Below are positions 23,037 through 30,395 of a stretch of DNA of 35,194 bases, piece by piece (within the stretch, counting starts at the first letter, position 1; the number at the start of each line of letters is the position of its first letter). The DNA comes from JAUWMV01 sp964562425 (GTDB lineage Bacteria; UBP14; UBA6098; B30-G16), in NCBI GenBank assembly GCA_964562425.1, contig CAZLTJ010000014.1, forward strand, positions 1 to 35,194, given 5' to 3'. The translations under genes were made by a program, and so were the position numbers. Below the pieces are notes generated by a model. That model saw only the letters and a list, made by a program, of their open reading frames with translations. It ran no database searches and was not told the DNA's origin.

Positions 23037-23875
23037 TTCGGATATTCCCTCACTCGTAAACCAGCATCCCAATAATCCATATTTGCACCGTTCGGATCAT
23101 GCCTGTACACGCCATTTTCCTTCGCCCAGACTGTGCCAAGCTGTTTAACGAATTTCGGTACTCCCGCTTCAACGCATTGATCCCGCACAGACCGTACCCA
23201 ATCTGGATGTATTGGACGCGCTCCCGGACCCGATTCTCCGCCGACTATTACCCAGTTTATATTTTTTGCAATGTGTGACTCAATATCAATCCTCTCAAGC
23301 AATGGTTCCATACTCACAAACCGCACGGCTGCCGGAATTTGTGATAATACCGCAATCCGCTCGTCTGCTGTTTTCTGATCTTCACCCGACACGCCGAGCC
23401 GGAGATTTTTTGGTAATTTTTCATCTTTCATTTTTTTAGCAATCGCTAATCCGAATGCGCTTGATCCTGTAGTTGTTTCAGCGGAATCACAAACATAACG
23501 CTTACTATCAATAACTTCGTCGAAATACTTTTTAGCTCTTTTAATTCGTTTTGTTAAAATTTGAAATATGTGATCTTGAAATAGATATATAACCGCCATT
23601 ACATTATCAATAAACCAAAATGGCACATCCTCATGGAAAAAATCACTCATGCTGCACACGAACACCATTCTCGGCTTTTTCCAATGCAGTGGTTCCTGGA
23701 GTCGCTCAGAATGTAACGTAACCCGAAACGGATCGTCTTTCGGATATCCGAATCGTCCCGCTAATCGCTTCGCCATCCGCTCGGCATAACAATTTCGGCA
23801 GCCTTCCGAAACTTTCGTACAGCCGGTTACAGGATTCCAGGACTCATCAGTCCACTCGATTTTTGTCTTTGCCAT
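23033..23875 (-). CDS. Phage Gp37/Gp68-type protein (DUF5131)
   Basis: 280 residues. It opens MAKTKIEWTDESWNPVTGCT, the signature of this phage family, with C19-x6-C26-x2-C29 followed by YAERMAKR. Later blocks 'VFVCSMSDFFHEDVP', 'LGVSGEDQKTADERI', 'RFVSMEPLLERI' and 'WVIVGGESGPGARP' are all characteristic. The fold is predicted radical-SAM-like, but the reaction is unknown. An AGGAG site lies 7 nt before the ATG. Confidence 0.9.
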   Translation of the reverse strand: MAKTKIEWTDESWNPVTGCTKVSEGCRNCYAERMAKRLAGRFGYPKDDPFRVTLHSERLQEPLHWKKPRMVFVCSMSDFFHEDVPFWFIDNVMAVIYLFQDHIFQILTKRIKRAKKYFDEVIDSKRYVCDSAETTTGSSAFGLAIAKKMKDEKLPKNLRLGVSGEDQKTADERIAVLSQIPAAVRFVSMEPLLERIDIESHIAKNINWVIVGGESGPGARPIHPDWVRSVRDQCVEAGVPKFVKQLGTVWAKENGVYRHDPNGANMDYWDAGLRVREYPK

Positions 23876-23886
23876 TATGCTATCTC

Positions 23887-24192
23887 CTATTTGCGCTTAA
23901 TATATTTTTCAATCACTTCTTTCTGATCTCCGCCAATTTGCTGATTATATAAACCCTTATAAAATGCATGGAATCCTTTCATGTATTTAATTATTTCAGG
24001 GTCGCTAACTTTATCAAGATTGCAACACCATATTCCTTCTTTCCACTTCCAGTTAAAAGGGATTTTTTTACCCGTATACGTTCGCAAATTTGGCTTATGA
24101 AATAGACGATCAATATACAAATAAACGTATACAGGAGTAGCTAACAGCATTAATAATAAGACGTAAAGAATTATAATCACTCCATTCATCAC
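23887..24192 (-). CDS. Membrane-anchored protein of unknown function, 101 aa
   Basis: AAAGGAG precedes the ATG. One long hydrophobic N-terminal helix (residues ~4-26, VIIILYVLLLMLLATPVYVYLY) precedes a basic, aromatic region ('KKIPFNWKWKEGIWCCNLDK') and a helical C-terminus. No family recognised. Confidence 0.55.
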   Translation of the reverse strand: MMNGVIIILYVLLLMLLATPVYVYLYIDRLFHKPNLRTYTGKKIPFNWKWKEGIWCCNLDKVSDPEIIKYMKGFHAFYKGLYNQQIGGDQKEVIEKYIKRK

Positions 24193-24238
24193 ACTATCTC
24201 CTTTGTGCCGCTATTTCAGTATTCCGCCAATCTCACTT

Positions 24239-24526
24239 TTATCTCCTGTTTTCTCTCGCTTCCTTAAGAATTCTCTTATAATATCCCTTTGACATAGGTT
24301 CAACAACTTCAAATTCCTGCGTGCGCCTTGAAGGATTATAAGGTTTCAACATTGATTCTACTGTGTTATGTCTTTTAATATTATGTTTCTTAATCCACTG
24401 ACCTAAAACACCGGGATGGCACCCTATTATTTCAGCAATTTCCTTAATGTACATTCCACGTTTTAGAAGTTTTTCAATTAACTCTATTCCAAATAAATCA
24501 ATTTTACCGCCTTTTTTTTCCGACAT
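24239..24526 (-). CDS. Small HTH protein, 95 aa
   Basis: Residues ~25-47 (MYIKEIAEIIGCHPGVLGQW) form a helix-turn-helix of the transposase/MerR-like 'IKEIA..IG......W' type, followed by a basic region. It could regulate the early operon or act as a small-terminase-like protein. It is the best HTH candidate for a repressor in the window, but lacks the C-terminal domain of CI-type repressors. Confidence 0.55.
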   Translation of the reverse strand: MSEKKGGKIDLFGIELIEKLLKRGMYIKEIAEIIGCHPGVLGQWIKKHNIKRHNTVESMLKPYNPSRRTQEFEVVEPMSKGYYKRILKEARENRR

Positions 24527-24555
24527 TATTTTAGTTTCCCAGCTTTCTTTTATTC

Positions 24556-26148
24556 CTACTGCATACTTTCTCTAATATATTTTGGAATTAACTTTAAATT
24601 TTCAAATATCAACTTTTTAATCTGTTCATCTACTAACCAAATATCACAGTAATCTTTTTTGTTTCTTACTCCTCTATACATACTTTGAATTAAATTTTGA
24701 ATCGCTATTGACCGGTACCATAATTTACCAATAGAACCGGATCCGTATAACCTCTGACTAACTCTTTTATCTGCAAGGGATTCATAAGGACATTTACTGA
24801 CTATCAGGAACCGCGCCTGCTCATTATCTAATGATATTCCTCTCTCCATTGACGGACTAACCATAATTAGCGGCTTAGAGCTTTCTTTAAATATACTTAA
24901 TTTTATTTGCCGATCTTCTGCATCATGAGTAATTAAACGTTTAAATATTCCATCAACTTTATTCTTTTTAATCAATTCTAATATTCTATTTCTTAATTTA
25001 TAAGATGTGCAATGAATTATTCCTTTGCTTGTTGGATATTTTAGTATTATCCATTGAATTTTATCAATCACATTTCCTACATCTCTATCAAAAGTTTTAT
25101 AACTTAGATCACCTGCAGGCTCGATGTAAATTGGTCTGTTTTTAGCTGGAAATGTACTTGGCAATTTTAAGTAATCTATATCATCAAGAGAAATTCCGAG
25201 AAGATAAGCATGTACTTTCATCGGTGGGAATATAGCGCTCATCATAACAATTTTACCCGGGCAATGTTTAAAGAAATATTCTTCTGCTATTTCTGGTGTA
25301 ATCCAAAGGGGTGAAAAATTCCAGCGTTGACCATACTTTGTTTTCTCAACTTTAAATATCCAGGATTCATCGACATGCTCAATAAATAGATTTAATTTGT
25401 ATATTAAAGTTTCAAAACGCTTACGATCCCGGGTAAGCGCTTCATGGTATTCTGAATAAACATTGCTTTCTAATGACTTAATTTTACGATCTAATTCTCT
25501 AAATTCTTTTTTGGCGCAATATAAAGCCTTCTGCGCCCACTTTCGCCAAACAGGTAGTGAATAGTCACTTGCTGTTGTTTTGTACTGTGGCGCCTCAAGC
25601 CCGAGCCTTTTAATGTCTTTTTCAGAGATATTCAATGAAATGAAACTGGATAGAAGATGATCGAGCAAATCGGCTTCATCAAGGACAATGAATTTGCAAC
25701 CTGAAAATGCACCTATAAAATTTGTTTCAGTAATGAAGTAAGCATAATTCAATATGCGAAGGGGGTGATTTTTAACTATTTCTTTTTGAAGCCTGTATTC
25801 GCAGGTGGGAACACATTTATCCTTAGGGCAATTATCGGCTTGACGGGAATTGTCTATTCCGCAAGTGTAGTTAGATCGTCCTTTGAGTAATTCGGCTTCT
25901 GGAAAATCTTCAATAATTTGTTCCTGCAAAACCTTAGAATGAACAATATATGTCATATCATCGTAAAGTTTACCTGCGATCATGCCAATTAATGATTTGC
26001 CGGACCCCGGGGGCGACTCAAGAACAACTATTTTTTTCTCTGAATTTACGATGAAATCTATTGCCTGCTCTTGATATTCGCGGAACTCTCGATTTTTAAA
26101 ATTGAAATAAGAATTTTTAGCAGTGTAAATGTCTTTAGAAGTGAACAA
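24556..26148 (-). CDS. XPD/DinG-type superfamily 2 DNA helicase
   Basis: 530 residues. Walker A at 44-52 (ESPPGSGKS); four cysteines C96, C107, C112, C116 fit the iron-sulphur site of the XPD/DinG family; 'VLDEAD' at 155-160 is the DEAH-type box; the C-terminal half has 'SPSMERGISLD' and a motif VI-like 'QNLIQSMYRGVRNKKD'. Such enzymes unwind DNA 5' to 3'. TTG (26148) is the likely start: AGGAGAGG lies just upstream and the preceding gene stops immediately before it. Confidence 0.85.
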   Translation of the reverse strand: MFTSKDIYTAKNSYFNFKNREFREYQEQAIDFIVNSEKKIVVLESPPGSGKSLIGMIAGKLYDDMTYIVHSKVLQEQIIEDFPEAELLKGRSNYTCGIDNSRQADNCPKDKCVPTCEYRLQKEIVKNHPLRILNYAYFITETNFIGAFSGCKFIVLDEADLLDHLLSSFISLNISEKDIKRLGLEAPQYKTTASDYSLPVWRKWAQKALYCAKKEFRELDRKIKSLESNVYSEYHEALTRDRKRFETLIYKLNLFIEHVDESWIFKVEKTKYGQRWNFSPLWITPEIAEEYFFKHCPGKIVMMSAIFPPMKVHAYLLGISLDDIDYLKLPSTFPAKNRPIYIEPAGDLSYKTFDRDVGNVIDKIQWIILKYPTSKGIIHCTSYKLRNRILELIKKNKVDGIFKRLITHDAEDRQIKLSIFKESSKPLIMVSPSMERGISLDNEQARFLIVSKCPYESLADKRVSQRLYGSGSIGKLWYRSIAIQNLIQSMYRGVRNKKDYCDIWLVDEQIKKLIFENLKLIPKYIRESMQ

Positions 26149-26355
26149 TTAACCTCTCCTTTTATTTAAGTAAATATTAGCGCAGGCAATACAACGAATG
26201 TCAAATTTGCGTTTTACTTTGGGATCAAAGTTTCGGTAAATAAATCCCTTTTTAAACCAGACTTTTTCACCACAATCAACACAGTCTCCGGGATACATAT
26301 TTACTCCTAAAGGTCGCGCTTTTTCAAGTTCAAGATCACTGAATATTTTAATCAT
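26149..26355 (-). CDS. Small zinc-ribbon protein, 68 aa
   Basis: GAGGAG is 4 nt before the ATG. MIKIFSDLELEKARPLGVNM, then CVDCGEK and CIAC about 28 residues later, a four-cysteine zinc ribbon with basic spacer (FDPKVKRKFDIR). It abuts the helicase (no gap), so co-translation is likely. Function unknown. Confidence 0.6.
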   Translation of the reverse strand: MIKIFSDLELEKARPLGVNMYPGDCVDCGEKVWFKKGFIYRNFDPKVKRKFDIRCIACANIYLNKRRG

Positions 26356-26365
26356 TTTCTCCTCA

Positions 26366-26480
26366 ACATATTGTCATATTGTACTATTGTATACAGTATA
26401 TTGTATTATTGTATTAGTGTATAATGTAATATTGTAATGCAGTATAATGTATTATTGTAGCATTGTAATTGTATACAGTA
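26366..26480. repeat. AT-rich array of ATTGT units, possible origin or operator
   Basis: ATTGT begins at 26370, 26378, 26386, 26400, 26408, 26431, 26454, 26462 and 26468; spacing is often 8 bp. ATTGTATACAGTA occurs twice (26386-26398 and 26468-26480), each containing TGTATACA. The 200-bp gap 26356-26556 between two early genes holds nothing else. Iteron-like origin, operator array or promoter region are the options. Confidence 0.5.
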
Positions 26481-26556
26481 AATTTTCTTGTATACGTATA
26501 TATTATATATATTATAGTATAGTATTAGTATATGTATTATTATGTATAGGGACATT

Positions 26557-27051
26557 TTATTTAATCGCTTCTGAAATAGAAAAGCAGAGATCGTTAATTT
26601 TGTCAACCAATTCGCTTTTGTTTGGCAGAGTTGATTTTATAACATCGTCTTGTAAATCTTCTGCCTCTCGTTTTAATTCATTGAGCCTCTGCGCTTTTCT
26701 GACTTTGTTTAATAATTTTAATTTGGTGTCAAGATCGGTAAATATTTGCCCGGTGTTTTCTTCAATAATTTTGAGTATGGTTTTACAGCCAACAATGGTT
26801 ATTATCCGGTAAAGAGTACTGTGGTTCATGCTTTTACCAGTTTTAGAATCACGCAGCCATCCTTCCGGCATAGCCTGACGAACTTCGCTGATAATGTCAA
26901 GCATGTAAGGCATTACTCGAAACTGTATTGTTTCACTATGTCCCTTTTTGTCTTTTGCCGGAATTCCATGCAATGCGTAATCAATGATTTCTTTTTCAAA
27001 GTCTTGCCATGACTTTAATATAACTTTATCTTGACCTTTGATTTTTACCAT
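26557..27051 (-). CDS. Early protein of unknown function, 164 aa
   Basis: Start set at the ATG at 27051 (MVKIKGQDKV) because GAGG lies 7 nt upstream. 'FEKEIIDYALHGIPAKDKKG', 'IQFRVMPYMLDIISEVRQAM' and a long C-terminal helix (LNKVRKAQRLNELKREAEDL) give a mostly helical protein. 'GWLRDSKTGKSMNHSTLYRI' resembles a small DNA-binding arm. No family recognised. It overlaps the end of the upstream gene by 26 nt. Confidence 0.55.
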   Translation of the reverse strand: MVKIKGQDKVILKSWQDFEKEIIDYALHGIPAKDKKGHSETIQFRVMPYMLDIISEVRQAMPEGWLRDSKTGKSMNHSTLYRIITIVGCKTILKIIEENTGQIFTDLDTKLKLLNKVRKAQRLNELKREAEDLQDDVIKSTLPNKSELVDKINDLCFSISEAIK

Positions 27052-27289
27052 TGGATACCTCAAGTTTTAATTTTATTTGGTTGTAACATACTGTGTGAAT
27101 TGAAACAAAACCGCGAGAGTTGTTTTTATATTTACAGATATATCCGAAACCAGGGTGAATTTTTAGACTACAAATAGCACAAAAATGAATTTTAGAATTC
27201 CTGCGAATGATCGTAGGCAGCCTATTATTTATTTTATTAACTTTTGGCATTTTTGAAGTATTTTTCGGGATAATAATATTTAAGTTCAT
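27026..27289 (-). CDS. Small zinc-finger-like protein
   Basis: 87 residues from 27289; a start at 27250 (MPKVNKINNRLPTI) would reduce overlap with the previous gene from 53 to 14 nt and is as likely. 'FCAICSLKIHPGFGYICKYK' and 'HTVCYNQ' contain four cysteines in a probable zinc site. Basic throughout. No ribosome site decides the start. Confidence 0.5.
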   Translation of the reverse strand: MNLNIIIPKNTSKMPKVNKINNRLPTIIRRNSKIHFCAICSLKIHPGFGYICKYKNNSRGFVSIHTVCYNQIKLKLEVSNGKNQRSR

Positions 27290-27410
27290 TATTACTAACT
27301 ACTAAGATATTAATGCCATCTTTCTGAAACTTTGTAACAGTAGGACAATGACGGACTCGGTCAGTATCAAGAGTGAAAATTTTTCGGTTGGTATAAATTT
27401 CTAATCTCAT
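27237..27410 (-). CDS. Small protein of unknown function, 57 aa
   Basis: AAAGG lies 7 nt before the ATG at 27410; TAA at 27239-27237. MRLEIYTNRKIFTLDTDRVR, then 'TVTKFQKDGINILVVSNNEL', ends basic and aromatic (YYYPEKYFKNAKS). The alternating strands suggest a small sheet protein. It fills an otherwise unexplained gap and is collinear with its neighbours. Confidence 0.55.
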   Translation of the reverse strand: MRLEIYTNRKIFTLDTDRVRHCPTVTKFQKDGINILVVSNNELKYYYPEKYFKNAKS

Positions 27411-27412
27411 AA

Positions 27413-27913
27413 TTAAACCTTTCTCATTTGAATATATGCGTAAGTTAAATGATCTAATATCCAGCGTTCTAATACCGGGCGTTTGTGATTAATAAAAACA
27501 TGAACGTCATATTTAACCCTGACGGACTTTAAGAAACCCCGGATTGCTTCTGGACTAATCCGAGTCCAGTCCGGTAAATTAAATAATTCATTTTCTTTTA
27601 CTTCAATTACTAAAGCTTTAAAATAAAAAGAGCTTAATGATTCTAATTTCCTTTCTGTATTTTTCCTGTCTTTGCCGACATAGCTTAATAAATCGCTTAA
27701 TTGCTTACGCTCTATTGTTACCTTATTTTCCATTCCCCTGATACTGTAATCTCCATGCTTCAAACTGGTATGAATTATCTTTAACTTTCTATTGCCGTTG
27801 CCTTGAAAAAGAGGATTACGTTCACGGGTGTCAATTATTAACTTGAACCCGGGCGGAATAGGCGTTGGCTTGTAACCTACAATTTCTTTATGAAGCTTTT
27901 TTATTTCTAACAT
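27413..27913 (-). CDS. ERCC4-domain nuclease
   Basis: 166 residues from the ATG at 27913; longer in-frame extension to 28051 would cover another gene and is rejected. The catalytic set of XPF/ERCC4 nucleases is visible: D28 and E31 (LIIDTRER), 'GDYSI' (54-58), and 'VTIERKQLSDLLSYV' (E68, K70, the V/I-E-R-K-x3-D-L motif). The family cuts branched DNA. Next to a Cas4-like nuclease, a helicase and a Sak4-like ATPase it probably serves recombination or replication. Confidence 0.8.
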   Translation of the reverse strand: MLEIKKLHKEIVGYKPTPIPPGFKLIIDTRERNPLFQGNGNRKLKIIHTSLKHGDYSIRGMENKVTIERKQLSDLLSYVGKDRKNTERKLESLSSFYFKALVIEVKENELFNLPDWTRISPEAIRGFLKSVRVKYDVHVFINHKRPVLERWILDHLTYAYIQMRKV

Positions 27914-28115
27914 ATGCTTTTCTTCTTTCTCTAAGCTGTTCTGCTTCTTTGCGACATTTTTCTTCATCAACACAATCATCGCAGATCTCAGCATGGTATT
28001 CATCAAATGAAGCATATTCACCACAACATTCACACAATCGGTCTGTATCACGACCGGTACGCCCGTCTATGGCTTCCTGGCGAGCTTCTTCACGGATGCT
28101 TTCGATATCTGACAT
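27888..28115 (-). CDS. Small acidic zinc-finger protein, 75 aa
   Basis: MSDIESIREEARQEAIDGRT, then CECCGEY and CDDC 19 residues later form a probable treble-clef/ribbon zinc site; a charged helix (EKCRKEAEQLRERRKAYVRN) ends the protein. A good AGGAG-type site precedes the start. It overlaps the ERCC4 gene by 26 nt. Confidence 0.6.
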   Translation of the reverse strand: MSDIESIREEARQEAIDGRTGRDTDRLCECCGEYASFDEYHAEICDDCVDEEKCRKEAEQLRERRKAYVRNKKAS

Positions 28116-28327
28116 TATTTAATCTCCTGTTTATAACCGCAATTTACGCAAGTCAAGAATTTAAGATCATTTTTAGATTCAATAATTTTTTCAATTTTAT
28201 CCAAATGGACTACTTTTTTGAATTTAATTGTTCCTTCTGTAATCCAATAAAATGTACGCCTGAATCCCGTTATCTTGAAATCAGCATACCATCGATTATC
28301 ATTACATTTTGGACATTTAACAACCAT
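28115..28327 (-). CDS. Small zinc-ribbon protein, 70 aa
   Basis: MVVKCPKCNDNRWYADF at the start and CVNCGYKQEIK at the end supply the two halves (C-x2-C each) of a zinc ribbon around a basic/aromatic middle. AAGGA precedes the start. Its last base overlaps the next gene. Function unknown. Confidence 0.6.
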   Translation of the reverse strand: MVVKCPKCNDNRWYADFKITGFRRTFYWITEGTIKFKKVVHLDKIEKIIESKNDLKFLTCVNCGYKQEIK

Positions 28328-28329
28328 GA

Positions 28330-28554
28330 TTATTCCTTATTGAGTTCGGCAATCTGTGCTTTTGCAACATCTACTGCAAGCACTGTGCGCTCTTTTAATG
28401 TATAATCATTGTATTTGGGATTTGAAAATATCGCAGCCATTGCAACTTTCGTGAAATCCTCAAGTTTTGTAAGTCCCCATTCATTTAGATGAAGTCCGTT
28501 TTCAGTAGTTTCATAGCATACTGGAAAAGCCGGATCATCTGGATTGATTTTCAT
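28330..28554 (-). CDS. Phage protein of the 'DPAFP' type, 74 aa
   Basis: MKINPDDPAFPVCYETTENG and 'TKLEDFTKVAMAAIFSNPKY' followed by 'ERTVLAVDVAKAQIAELNKE' match a widespread small phage protein with N-terminal D-P-A-F-P, then a G-L segment, then 'A..A....' helix. AGGAG lies 8 nt before the ATG. Its biochemical role is unknown. Confidence 0.65.
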   Translation of the reverse strand: MKINPDDPAFPVCYETTENGLHLNEWGLTKLEDFTKVAMAAIFSNPKYNDYTLKERTVLAVDVAKAQIAELNKE

Positions 28555-28563
28555 AATGTTCTC

Positions 28564-29409
28564 CTATTTTGTCATACTTTTAATATATTCTTTTTCAATA
28601 TTTTCGAGCTTTTTAGAATTTTCCCAACGTTCTTTTATTAGTAATTTAGATATTGTATCAGATATGAGTTGTTCAAGAACTTCTGGATCAAGTGCATCCA
28701 ATTCCCATGAATTTTCTCCATAAATATCAACATAACCAATATATCTTGTATCATCCATTTTTGCAGGGTTCGGCGGTGGATTGTATTTTTCAATCTGTTC
28801 CATATTTAATGCGATTCTGTTTACTTCTATGCCTTGAAAGGCAAACATTTCAAGCCTTTCTTTAATATCTCTCGACATATCAATTCCACTTGGATCATGG
28901 TCTCCTAAATGAATTACAATAGGTGATTGACCTTTTCGGATATATTTTGATAATCTCAAAGCAGCATTCCACATTTCAGATTGAGATACATATCCCCTGC
29001 AAGAGAAGTAGGGCGTATCAAAAACTTCAAAACCATGTACTATTTCACAATGAGCAGGTTCTTCACCAAAATCCACATTTCCTCTATATCCCTTCGCCTC
29101 AATCAGATCGAGCATCTGTTTAAGTGAAGGAATCGGGATAAGGGTTTCTAATTTTACAAAAGTACTACATTCGTTGTAAATGCTTATATTATTCTCTTCA
29201 TTTGTACTTGAAATTTGCGCAGCTAAATCATTAACAAAAACCTTCTCAATAAAAATTATATCACCTTTTCTTGCAAATATTTCTACTGGTGTGATTTTAA
29301 TATCTTCTTGGGTCATTGCGTATTGTCCACGTTTCCACACCCAATTCTTAGTAATATCCGTACCCACTAACGACATTGCTATTTGACGGTCAAGTTGTGA
29401 GTCTGTCAT
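28564..29409 (-). CDS. TOPRIM-domain protein, TopoVI-A/Spo11-like
   Basis: 281 residues. 'VIHLGDHDPSGIDMSRDI' (165-182) supplies the D170-x-D172 of a TOPRIM fold with the 'GDHDPSG' wording found in Spo11/TopoVI-A-like phage proteins; 'YGENSWELDALDPEVLEQLI' follows, also typical. I see no confident catalytic tyrosine domain. Start overlaps the upstream stop (ATGA). It could nick or bind DNA during replication or recombination; the role is inferred. Confidence 0.6.
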   Translation of the reverse strand: MTDSQLDRQIAMSLVGTDITKNWVWKRGQYAMTQEDIKITPVEIFARKGDIIFIEKVFVNDLAAQISSTNEENNISIYNECSTFVKLETLIPIPSLKQMLDLIEAKGYRGNVDFGEEPAHCEIVHGFEVFDTPYFSCRGYVSQSEMWNAALRLSKYIRKGQSPIVIHLGDHDPSGIDMSRDIKERLEMFAFQGIEVNRIALNMEQIEKYNPPPNPAKMDDTRYIGYVDIYGENSWELDALDPEVLEQLISDTISKLLIKERWENSKKLENIEKEYIKSMTK

Positions 29410-29714
29410 TCTTGCCCTTTCATACGTTTTATTTTAAAATAATAATGACCACCTCGTACTGATTTTTGCCAATAGAATAGCCAAAACATAGGAGTATTTC
29501 TTAGTGAGACGATTATGTCCTCATTGCCACTCCAACCTGCTGTATGCAACTCTAAACGTAATACTCGTTTACCCGATAATTTATAATAGTTCTCTGAATA
29601 CCGCCATTCCTGTTCTATAAAATCAAGCAGAGCGAGAACGCTATCCCACTTTAAAATATCCCATTGTTTAATTTTATTTAATGTATTTTCAGAAGGATAA
29701 TAGGGTTCATTCAT
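29406..29714 (-). CDS. Small phage protein of unknown function, 102 aa
   Basis: MNEPYYPSENTLNKIKQWDI, then 'EQEWRYSENYYKLSGKRVLR' and 'TPMFWLFYWQKSVRGGHYYF'. The end 'FW....W..S.RGGHYYF.I' is a pattern shared by many phage proteins. ATGA overlaps on both sides place it firmly in the operon. No function known. Confidence 0.6.
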   Translation of the reverse strand: MNEPYYPSENTLNKIKQWDILKWDSVLALLDFIEQEWRYSENYYKLSGKRVLRLELHTAGWSGNEDIIVSLRNTPMFWLFYWQKSVRGGHYYFKIKRMKGQE

Positions 29715-30079
29715 TTCTCTTTTACCTCATTATCTATCTCCGGCTTAATGAAATGCCCAGAGAGGATTTTTTTGATTGCTTTGGTATCAAAATCGTGTGC
29801 TTTTTCACCAGTACCAATGTTTTTTACTATGCAAGATGAAAACTCGTGGCATATTTCTATTTCTCGTGCTATTTTATTAAGATCAAGTGCATCAATATCA
29901 GGTATAGTTTTCTGCCGTTGTTTGAACAGGTCGAGAAATCTTTCCAGTGTTTTAATCTCATCCCCGATTGCATGACATACGTCATCGCTATATTTATGGT
30001 AGTCTTTCTCTAACCAGAATTTGTAAGACTCCTCGCATTTTGCAATCCGTTTCTCAGCTTCTTCAATTAAATCTTTCAT
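29711..30079 (-). CDS. Helical protein of unknown function, 122 aa
   Basis: Start at 30079 (MKDLIEEAEKRIAKCEES) because GGAGG lies just upstream; a longer frame to 30118 would run into a hairpin. Mainly helical, with 'ICHEFSSCIVKNIGTGEKAH' and two cysteines pairs. The C-terminus is acidic/basic mixed. No family recognised. Confidence 0.55.
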   Translation of the reverse strand: MKDLIEEAEKRIAKCEESYKFWLEKDYHKYSDDVCHAIGDEIKTLERFLDLFKQRQKTIPDIDALDLNKIAREIEICHEFSSCIVKNIGTGEKAHDFDTKAIKKILSGHFIKPEIDNEVKEK

Positions 30080-30091
30080 TCCGCCTCCATT

Positions 30092-30123
30092 GCGGGATGC
30101 CCGCCCCTCAACGGACATCCCGC
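30092..30123 (-). promoter_or_regulatory. 8-bp GC hairpin just upstream of the 30079 gene
   Basis: GCGGGATG (30092-30099) and CATCCCGC (30116-30123) are perfect complements around 16 nt. On the minus strand the hairpin ends about 12 nt before the ATG's GGAGG. There is no T-run. It could separate the tRNA-like RNA from the next message (processing) or modulate translation. Confidence 0.45.
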
Positions 30124-30146
30124 TATTTTACGATGTATGTGTTTAG

Positions 30147-30279
30147 TGGCACGGGCAGGATTCGAACCTGCACACTAAACATTTGCTCGATATTTAATAA
30201 GCGTAATGTCAATTACGTCGAGTGGGTCAGTGTTTAATGCACCCTTGTACTGCGTCTACCAAAATTCCGCCACCGTGCC
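30147..30279 (-). ncRNA. Leu-tRNA-like RNA with about 45 extra nt and no readable anticodon
   Basis: Reading the minus strand from 30279: acceptor GGCACGG pairs fully with CCGTGCC (30154-30148) with discriminator A; D-arm GCG-GAATTTTGGTAGA-CGC is nearly that of tRNA-Leu; T-arm GCAGG-TTCGAAT-CCTGC is perfect. The 80 nt between D- and T-arms are about twice the type II length and contain CTCGA/TCGAG and CGTAAT/ATTACG hairpins, but no clean anticodon stem-loop with T33. TGTTTAGTG and CACTAAACA flank the T-arm as a 9-bp inverted repeat that could form a competing fold. Either a remodelled phage tRNA, a regulatory mimic, or an interrupted relic. Confidence 0.55.
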
Positions 30280-30284
30280 GTTCT

Positions 30285-30395
30285 GCAGGACACCCAGATA
30301 CATTCACTTTGAACGTACCCACATTTTACGCTCGCCCGGATGCCCTGCATTGTTTTCCCACCTACCAAATGAGAAGAATTGTTACCGGGTCCTGC
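30285..30395 (-). ncRNA. Second structured segment upstream of the tRNA-like RNA
   Basis: On the plus strand GCAGGAC (30285-30291) complements GTCCTGC (30389-30395), and the stem can extend to CCC/GGG with one bulged base; inside, GATACATTC and GAACGTACC pair partly. It spans the 3' end of the preceding gene (which stops at 30382) and ends 5 nt before the tRNA-like acceptor. It may be a 3'-UTR element; the long frame 30234-30488 running through it has no coding character. Confidence 0.4.

Noticed and set aside
26386..26398. LexA-type SOS box
   Set aside because: TACTGTATACA on the minus strand gives a CTGT half-site, but no ACAG half lies at the required 8-bp spacing in either copy.
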